Assembly: GCA_028687335.1 (NCBI GenBank)
Contig: JAQUAI010000011.1
Coordinates: 1-64,000, forward strand
DNA length: 64,000 bases
From: Gallionella sp.
GTDB lineage: Bacteria > Pseudomonadota > Gammaproteobacteria > Burkholderiales > Gallionellaceae
Direction: 5' to 3'
Position 1 is the stretch's first letter, and every line of letters starts with the position of its first letter. The notes below the pieces were generated by a model that worked only from the letters and a program-made list of their open reading frames with translations, was not told the origin of the DNA and did no database searches. Below, piece after piece: positions 56,984 through 64,000 of the stretch. The translations under genes and the position numbers were made by a program.

Positions 56984-58438
56984 ATGAAAGAGCTCTCCGT
57001 TATTTTTCCTTGGAATCCGAATTTTGAAACCGGCGTAGCCATCATCGATGAGCAGCACAAAAAGCTGGTCGATCTGCTTAATGCGCTGGCCGAGCATCTG
57101 GCTTACGGTTCCGATGCACCCACGCTGGAGCGCGTGTTCGACGAGTTGACCGATTACACCGTGTACCACTTTCAGACCGAAGAAAAACTGTGGCACCAAT
57201 ATCTGCCGCAGGACGAAATGACGCTAGCTCACGAACGCACTCACCTAAGCTTCGTTAATGATGTGATGCGCTTCCGGCAAGACATTGATCGTTTGACTTC
57301 GGATCAGGTAGTGGAAGAAGTGGTGTCTTTTCTCACCCACTGGCTGGCATTTCACATTCTCGAAACCGACAAGCATATGTCCAAAATTCTGCTCGCCTTA
57401 CAACAAGGGCAGACGTTGGAACAGGCCAAGGCTTTTGCCAGCGTGGAGATGAGCGGCGCGATGCGTGTGCTGATCGAAACGATTCTCAAAATGTACGACA
57501 ACCTTTCCACTCGCACTCTGCAACTGATGCGTGAAATCGCCGAACGGCAACGCGCCGAAGCACGCCTGCGCTTATCCAAAGATGTGATCGATAGCACGCT
57601 GGAAGCAATTTTCGTAACCACTGCTACCGGCGAGATCATTGATACCAATCCCGCATTTAGCAGCGATGTCGACGCAACTCACGAAGCCCTGCTCGGACGC
57701 AATATCCGTGCGATTAAACCGACGCTATTCACCAATGAAAAGACCGATGAGATATGGGAAATCGCCGCCGCTAGCGGCCACTGGGCGGGAGAAATTATCG
57801 GGCGTGACGCGCATGGCGCAATGGAATCAGGCTGGCTGTCACTCTCGGCTATCCGCGATAAAGAGGGAGAAATTACCCACTACGTTGGCGTACTTTCCTC
57901 CATCCGCCAATTAATCGCGCGCCAGCAAAGCTTGGAGCAAGCCGCAAATTTCGACATGCTGACCGGCTTGCCCAATCGCCGACTACTGAAAGACCGACTC
58001 GACCATGCGCTACGCCGCAGCCAGCGCAGTGGTGAAATGCTGGCGATTTGTTTCCTTGACTTGGATGGCTTCAAACAAGTCAACGACCAATACGGTCACG
58101 ATGCGGGAGATGAATTACTGCGGGTGGTAGGCGCACGTCTTGGTCATCTGCTGCGCGGCGAAGACACTGTGGCACGGCTGGGCGGCGACGAATTCGTGCT
58201 GTTGTTTGAATCGCTACATCAAACAGAAGACCTACCTCCCGTGCTGGAACGCGTCCTCGCCGAAGTGGCGTTACCCATTATCTGCGACGGCCGCGCCGTG
58301 CAAGTCACCGCCAGCATCGGTGCAACCGTGCATCCGCGCGACAACAGCGAAGCCGAACAACTACTCGCCCACGCCGACCAAGCCATGTATGAGGCCAAGC
58401 GACTAGGTAAGTCGCGTTACTCGCTATTCGTCAGCTGA
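56984..58438 (+). CDS. Bacteriohemerythrin-PAS-GGDEF diguanylate cyclase
   Basis: The 484-residue cytoplasmic protein starts 12 bp after the GGDEF-EAL gene. The N-terminal hemerythrin domain (about 8-137) keeps all seven expected di-iron ligands: H25, H62, E66, H83, H87, H124 and D129. A coiled segment (about 165-195) leads to a PAS domain (195-310, STLEAIFVTTATGEIIDTNP). The C-terminal GGDEF domain (about 318-484) has ARLGGDEFVLL and an I-site RGED. The layout suggests oxygen or redox sensing coupled to c-di-GMP synthesis. No membrane helix is seen. Confidence 0.93.
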   Translation: MKELSVIFPWNPNFETGVAIIDEQHKKLVDLLNALAEHLAYGSDAPTLERVFDELTDYTVYHFQTEEKLWHQYLPQDEMTLAHERTHLSFVNDVMRFRQDIDRLTSDQVVEEVVSFLTHWLAFHILETDKHMSKILLALQQGQTLEQAKAFASVEMSGAMRVLIETILKMYDNLSTRTLQLMREIAERQRAEARLRLSKDVIDSTLEAIFVTTATGEIIDTNPAFSSDVDATHEALLGRNIRAIKPTLFTNEKTDEIWEIAAASGHWAGEIIGRDAHGAMESGWLSLSAIRDKEGEITHYVGVLSSIRQLIARQQSLEQAANFDMLTGLPNRRLLKDRLDHALRRSQRSGEMLAICFLDLDGFKQVNDQYGHDAGDELLRVVGARLGHLLRGEDTVARLGGDEFVLLFESLHQTEDLPPVLERVLAEVALPIICDGRAVQVTASIGATVHPRDNSEAEQLLAHADQAMYEAKRLGKSRYSLFVS

Positions 58439-58535
58439 TGCCAACGATTGGACGGAGCCTGCACGCAAACTAAACGGCGATAGCACCTCCCCCATGGGGG
58501 TCAAAGCTTGTCTTTCTCCCCTGTTTCCAGTACCT

Positions 58536-58630
58536 TGCGTCCCTCGCTAGGGGTCTGCCCGAGAAATTAAAATCGCGGCAGTGAGACACACCCTTTGAAC
58601 CTGTACGGGTCATGCCGTCGTAGGGAAGCA
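58536..58630 (+). promoter_or_regulatory. TPP riboswitch of thiC
   Basis: The thi-box cores are present: GGGGTCTGCCCGAGAAAT and ACCCTTTGAACCTG, then CGTAGGGAAGC. The P1 stem forms between TGCGTCCCT (58536-58544) and AGGGAAGCA (58622-58630) with one mismatch. It lies in the thiC leader, 36 bases before the ATG. TPP binding should lower thiC expression. Confidence 0.93.
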
Positions 58631-58636
58631 TCCGAT

Positions 58637-60538
<1,902 letters not shown>

Positions 60539-60542
60539 TGGG

Positions 60543-60564
60543 CTACTACTGACGGAGGTAGTAG
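60543..60564 (+). promoter_or_regulatory. Ribosome-binding-site hairpin before DUF4153 gene
   Basis: CTACTAC (60543-60549) and GTAGTAG (60558-60564) form a perfect 7-bp stem that ends at the base before the ATG. The Shine-Dalgarno GGAGG (60554-60558) lies in and at the edge of the loop. The hairpin begins four bases after the thiC stop and may modulate initiation or coupling. Confidence 0.45.
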
Positions 60565-62328
60565 ATGTTGCGTAAATTATTGTTGGTTGGCGCGCTACAA
60601 GGGTGGGCACTGTGGGGACTCTGGAAGGCGCGCGAATTAAAAGTATGGCCCGCGACAGATGCCCTCAGCGAACGCACATTCCTGTACCTTTTTCTTGCCG
60701 TTCCCCTCGCAATTTATCTAACTGAAGGTATCGTCGCGCTCGCTCGCCAACGGCGTTTATGGCTGCTTGGAGTGATAGCCGCACTTTTTCCTTTACTCGG
60801 CGCATACAGTGGATGGGCAGACTATGCCGTCAGCTTTATGGGCAACGTAGGCAACCTTCCACCTGCACGTCCATCAGATTTATTTGCCGCCGCCGTGCTC
60901 GGATTTGTCTTAATTCCTTTGCTGACACACTTTGACACGCAACAACGTAGCTGGCCTTACCACGAGCTGTTTGAGACAGCGTGGCGCAATGTCATTCTGT
61001 GCATCAGTGCGGCATTTTTAACGGGTGTTTTTTGGGGTGTGCTCTTTGCGGGGTCAGAGTTGTTGAATCTGATTGGACTAGGCTTCATGCGTGAGCTCAT
61101 CAAACAGCCTCTCTTTTCAATCACCATCACGAGCATCGCTTTTGCTACCGCCTTTGCGCTAGCGTTAGATCGTGCCGAAATGGTAGTTACCTTACGACGC
61201 TTCCAGCTTTCTATGCTGGCATGGTTGCTGCCGTTGTTAATGATGTTCATCCTGATATGGGTGGTAGCCGTTCCTTTCACAGGGGTTGAGCTACTGTTCC
61301 AAACGCATAGCGCAGCATTCATCCTGCTATGGTGTGCTGCTTTATGTATCAGCTTCGTCAACGCTGCGTATCAGGATGGCACCGCCACCCCGCCTTATGG
61401 CAAACACTTGAGCAAATTACTCGCATGGACTTGGCTGGCACTTCCCGTTGTTATCGCGGTTGCGTGGTGGGCAATCGGGCTACGCATCGCGCAATATGGT
61501 TGGAGCGAAGATCGTGTGTGGGGCGTATTTGTTGTGGTGATGACAACGTTGTACGTAATTGGCTACTCCGCCTCTTCGTTGCGCAATAAGGGCTGGTTAA
61601 GCTCTATCGGCAAAACCAATATGTGGTCAGCCGTGGTGCTGTGCTTAGGCTTGTTTGCATTGCTTTCACCCATTGCCGACGCCCGCCGTATCGCGGTGAA
61701 TAGTCAAATGCAACGCTTAACTCAACAAGCGATTGCCAGTAATGAATTTGATTTCGATTATTTACGTTGGCACGCAGGCAAATATGGCCAAGAAGCTTTG
61801 CACACATTGGCCGCAGGGATTGAGCATCCTGACCACGATTCCTTGGCTTCCAAAGCCAAGCAGGTATTAGCGCAAACACAACGCTGGCAAACTGAAGTTG
61901 GTATTAAAGCACTCACGCTGGATGAGGTGCGTTCGCGTATTCATGTATTGCCGACCTCGGCACAGCTAGATGATGCGCTATTACAAGCCATGCAATCTAA
62001 ATCTAAGAACTGGCAACTTCAGCAATGCTTTAACACTGATACCGAATGTACGGTGTGGATGATTGATTTAAACGGCGACCACACTCAAGAAGCTGTTGTA
62101 CTAATTAAGCACCGCACCGCAGATTCGGGCACGGCACTGGTAATGCAACGCGGCGTGGAAAATCAATATCAGTTAATCGGCACACTCGATTGGCCTAATG
62201 ACACGCCACTTTCCCAGCGTCTTAAGGAAATAGAAAACGGTCAATTTAAGGTTGTTGCACCCACTTGGAATGCAATTGAATTAGCGGGAAAACGCCTGCA
62301 AGTTAGCCCCTACCGTTTTAACCCGTAA
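60565..62328 (+). CDS. DUF4153 domain membrane protein
   Basis: This 587-residue protein has about ten to eleven hydrophobic helices in residues 1-380, ending around [19 protein letters not shown] soluble C-terminal region of about 200 residues follows; [22 protein letters not shown] there resembles an FG-GAP/EF-hand-like calcium-binding segment (DLNGDHTQE). The N-terminal membrane part matches DUF4153, whose role is unknown. It begins 26 bp after thiC. Its stop overlaps the next start codon (TAATG), so the YkgJ-type gene is coupled to it. Confidence 0.8.
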   Translation: MLRKLLLVGALQGWALWGLWKARELKVWPATDALSERTFLYLFLAVPLAIYLTEGIVALARQRRLWLLGVIAALFPLLGAYSGWADYAVSFMGNVGNLPPARPSDLFAAAVLGFVLIPLLTHFDTQQRSWPYHELFETAWRNVILCISAAFLTGVFWGVLFAGSELLNLIGLGFMRELIKQPLFSITITSIAFATAFALALDRAEMVVTLRRFQLSMLAWLLPLLMMFILIWVVAVPFTGVELLFQTHSAAFILLWCAALCISFVNAAYQDGTATPPYGKHLSKLLAWTWLALPVVIAVAWWAIGLRIAQYGWSEDRVWGVFVVVMTTLYVIGYSASSLRNKGWLSSIGKTNMWSAVVLCLGLFALLSPIADARRIAVNSQMQRLTQQAIASNEFDFDYLRWHAGKYGQEALHTLAAGIEHPDHDSLASKAKQVLAQTQRWQTEVGIKALTLDEVRSRIHVLPTSAQLDDALLQAMQSKSKNWQLQQCFNTDTECTVWMIDLNGDHTQEAVVLIKHRTADSGTALVMQRGVENQYQLIGTLDWPNDTPLSQRLKEIENGQFKVVAPTWNAIELAGKRLQVSPYRFNP

Positions 62329-62588
62329 TGAACTGCCGTCCCGCCTGCGCCGCCTGCTGCATCGCGCCTTCCATCACCTCTCCCTTACCCGGTATGCCGC
62401 ACGGCAAACCCGCCGGATTGCCGTGCGTGCAGCTTGATGCTGAACTGCGCTGCAAAGTATTCGGCAAACCGGAACGTCCGGTTTTCTGTGGCGGGCTGCG
62501 ACCGTCAACCGAGATGTGTGGCGAATCGCGTGAGCAAGCGATGCAGTGGCTATCAAGCTTAGAGCTTGCTACGCGACCGTCGGTATAA
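62328..62588 (+). CDS. YkgJ family cysteine-cluster protein
   Basis: This 86-residue protein has seven or more cysteines, concentrated as CRPACAACC at the N-terminus and as [16 protein letters not shown] and MCGES further on. This is the YkgJ/UPF0153 pattern, thought to bind zinc or an iron-sulfur cluster. Its function is unknown. The start overlaps the DUF4153 stop (TAATG), and its own stop overlaps the next start in the same way. Confidence 0.82.
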   Translation: MNCRPACAACCIAPSITSPLPGMPHGKPAGLPCVQLDAELRCKVFGKPERPVFCGGLRPSTEMCGESREQAMQWLSSLELATRPSV

Positions 62589-62818
62589 TGCGCGCCATGT
62601 CACGCAGCCATTCTTTGTTTCCTTCGTCCGAGGTTACCTCCGATTCACCTTGCATCGGCCATTGCACTACGGTGCTAGGCGATAACGTGTGCCGCAGTTG
62701 TTTACGCACGTTTGACGAAATCACGCACTGGGTGGAGATGAGTGAAGACGAGCGGCGGCAGGTCAATCAACGTATCTTTAATCTACAAACCACTGGATTC
62801 CGGCCTACGCTGGAATGA
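62588..62818 (+). CDS. DUF1289 family protein
   Basis: The 76-residue protein from the ATG at 62588 shows the DUF1289 motif: DSPCIGHCTTV, NVCRSCLRTFDEITHWVEM and DERRQVNQRI. Four cysteines are arranged as CxxxC...CxxC. The ATG overlaps the preceding stop (TAATG); ATG at 62597 is also possible. DUF1289 proteins are small, probably metal-binding, and often found next to Fe-S or YkgJ-type genes. uppP follows after 9 bp. Confidence 0.85.
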   Translation: MRAMSRSHSLFPSSEVTSDSPCIGHCTTVLGDNVCRSCLRTFDEITHWVEMSEDERRQVNQRIFNLQTTGFRPTLE

Positions 62819-62827
62819 CGAAAACTT

Positions 62828-63652
62828 ATGGACATCACCCTGTTATTTAAAGCCGCCATTCTTGGCGTAGTCGAAGGTCTGACCGAATTTCTGCCGATTT
62901 CTTCCACTGGCCATCTCATCATCTTAGGTGACTTGATGGGCTACAACGACGAGACCAGCAAGGTATTTAAGATCGTGATTCAGCTCGCGGCCATTCTTGC
63001 CATCTGCTGGGATTACCGCGAGCGTTTGACCAAGATGGTGGTCGGGCTGCCGACTGATCCGCTGGCACAGCGTTTTGCCGGCATGTTGTTCCTGGGTTTT
63101 CTGCCCGCAGCGGTGTTGGGGCTGATGTTTCACTCCACCATCAAGGAACTGCTGTTTAATCCAATCACGGTTGCCACGGCGCTAATCGTGGGCGGCTTTA
63201 TCATCCTGTATGTGGAGCGTCGCGCTTACCACCCAACGATCAATTCAGTAGATGAAATGCGCTGGCAAGATGCGCTCAAAGTGGGCTTCGCGCAGGCGCT
63301 GGCGATGATCCCCGGCACTTCCCGTTCCGGTGCCACCATCATGGGCGGAATGATCTTCGGCTTGAGCCGGAAAACAGCGGCAGAATTCTCGTTCTTCCTC
63401 GCCATTCCAACCATGTTCGCCGCGACGGCTTACGACTTGTATAAGAACTGGGCTCTACTGCGCGTCGAAGATGTGCCGGTATTTGCCGTTGGCTTTATTG
63501 CTTCGTTCCTCGCCGCGATGTGGGCGGTGAAGAGCTTCATCAAGTTCATCTCCAACCACACCTTCGTGGTCTTCGCTTGGTACCGCATCGTGTTCGGTTT
63601 AATCGTGCTGCTCACGGCTTATACCGGAGTAGTGAACTGGTCCACGCCGTAG
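62828..63652 (+). CDS. uppP: Undecaprenyl-diphosphatase UppP (BacA)
   Basis: UppP recycles the lipid carrier by removing a phosphate from undecaprenyl pyrophosphate. The 274-residue membrane protein has seven to eight helices. The catalytic motifs are visible as [19 protein letters not shown] (E/Q-rich motif near residue 16) and [16 protein letters not shown] (PGxSRSGxT-like). Length is typical. It is the last gene of the thiC-to-uppP series; a bidirectional terminator lies 36 bp after its stop. Confidence 0.95.
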   Translation: MDITLLFKAAILGVVEGLTEFLPISSTGHLIILGDLMGYNDETSKVFKIVIQLAAILAICWDYRERLTKMVVGLPTDPLAQRFAGMLFLGFLPAAVLGLMFHSTIKELLFNPITVATALIVGGFIILYVERRAYHPTINSVDEMRWQDALKVGFAQALAMIPGTSRSGATIMGGMIFGLSRKTAAEFSFFLAIPTMFAATAYDLYKNWALLRVEDVPVFAVGFIASFLAAMWAVKSFIKFISNHTFVVFAWYRIVFGLIVLLTAYTGVVNWSTP

Positions 63653-63687
63653 TTATTCCTACTGCTACAGCAGCAATGTCGCGCAAT

Positions 63688-63719
63688 AAAAAACCGCCGG
63701 GGGCTCCGGCGGTTTTTTT
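63688..63719. terminator. Bidirectional intrinsic terminator
   Basis: CCGCCGG (63694-63700) pairs with CCGGCGG (63706-63712). Six A residues precede the stem and seven T residues follow it, so both strands show a GC stem with a T-run. It separates convergent uppP and the TonB-dependent receptor gene. Confidence 0.9.
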
Positions 63720-63741
63720 ATTTCCAGAACGACAATGGAAA

Positions 63742-64000
63742 TTAGAACTTCACAGTAACACCCGCATTGATAGAGCGTCCCATGCCTGGTACTGCTGTGC
63801 CATATAGAACGCCGGTTCCCATGGTTGCACCTTGGCCAACATAGGCACCGCCCAGCGGATCGGCATAAGATTTGTTAAGCAGGTTTTCCACGCCAACATC
63901 GAAGCGCATTTGTTTCCACTCATAGCTGCTGTACACATTGAGCAAACCATAACCAGCGGTTCTCATTTCTTTACGCACGGCTTGCACGCGTGTTTTGGAG
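63742..64000 (-). CDS. TonB-dependent receptor, C-terminal fragment
   Basis: Only the last 85 residues are inside the window; the gene continues past base 64000. The visible part has barrel strands (GYGLLNVYSSYEWKQ, RFDVGVENLLNKSYADPLG) and a C-terminal GRSINAGVTVKF ending in Phe, the usual outer-membrane signal. FDVGVENLLNKSYADPL is the typical last-but-one TonB-receptor motif (N-L-x-x-x-Y). The substrate cannot be told. The stop lies 22 bp from the bidirectional terminator. Confidence 0.9.
   Translation of the reverse strand, partial: SKTRVQAVRKEMRTAGYGLLNVYSSYEWKQMRFDVGVENLLNKSYADPLGGAYVGQGATMGTGVLYGTAVPGMGRSINAGVTVKF

Overview
This window reads as a chromosomal segment of a Gram-negative betaproteobacterium. 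The evidence is lptD/surA outer-membrane assembly genes, a type IV pilus inner-membrane operon in the order mrcA / pilMNOPQ-aroK-aroB, an amgK-murU pair divergent from lptD, a homoserine kinase of the aminoglycoside-phosphotransferase type next to a DUF2782 gene, and a BPSS1780-type membrane protein. Moderate GC, c-type haem motifs in sensor proteins and many small hairpin repeats would fit the Nitrosomonadales (Gallionellaceae-like lineages); that placement is inference. No rRNA, tRNA, CRISPR array, prophage or complete insertion sequence was seen.

Layout. 1-544: no gene, but a composite of palindromic repeats. 545-6806: polA divergent from a LOG-family gene, then DUF2782, thrB and two membrane proteins. 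6803-16000 (minus): MEKHLA protein, uvrD, NYN-LOTUS protein, a tight pair of a membrane c-haem protein and an FAD oxidoreductase, priA, hemE. 16043-30205 (minus): hairpin element, gltBD, dgt, aroB, aroK, pilQPONM. 30367-33269 (plus): mrcA with a translationally coupled degenerate nucleotidyltransferase. 33258-43142 (minus): hemB, a likely plus-strand small RNA, engB, hemL, thiE, thiD, rsmA, pdxA, surA, lptD. 43212-47674 (plus): amgK, murU, a small membrane protein, pepP, ubiH. 47817-51173 (minus): xthA, a DUF4124/glutaredoxin-like protein, prlC. 51370-58438 (plus): a four-gene block of c-di-GMP enzymes with redox-type or ligand-type inputs. 58536-63652 (plus): TPP riboswitch-thiC, DUF4153, YkgJ-type, DUF1289 and uppP. 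63742-64000 (minus): 3' end of a TonB-dependent receptor.

Most of the window is core metabolism: haem (hemE, hemB, hemL), thiamine (thiC, thiD, thiE), pyridoxal phosphate (pdxA), ubiquinone (ubiH), glutamate (gltBD), aromatic amino acids (aroKB), DNA replication and repair (polA, uvrD, priA, xthA, dgt), and envelope building (mrcA, lptD, surA, uppP, amgK-murU).

The least ordinary part is 51370-58438. It holds a membrane diguanylate cyclase with a periplasmic CxxCH motif, then a Tat-type lipoprotein of the SsuA/NMT1/THI5 substrate-binding class with no ABC permease or ATPase beside it. That gene overlaps by 4 bp a membrane PAS-PAS-GGDEF-EAL gene, which carries a single-base frameshift in this assembly. 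A bacteriohemerythrin-PAS-GGDEF protein follows. I read the block as a c-di-GMP module with haem/redox, small-molecule and oxygen inputs, comparable in logic to the NspS/MbaA pair of Vibrio but with a different binding-protein class.

Other non-coding signals worth attention are a structured plus-strand RNA between hemB and engB with C-rich, anti-Shine-Dalgarno-like loops, a TPP riboswitch whose expression platform can be read base by base, and four hairpin repeats placed directly against stop codons.
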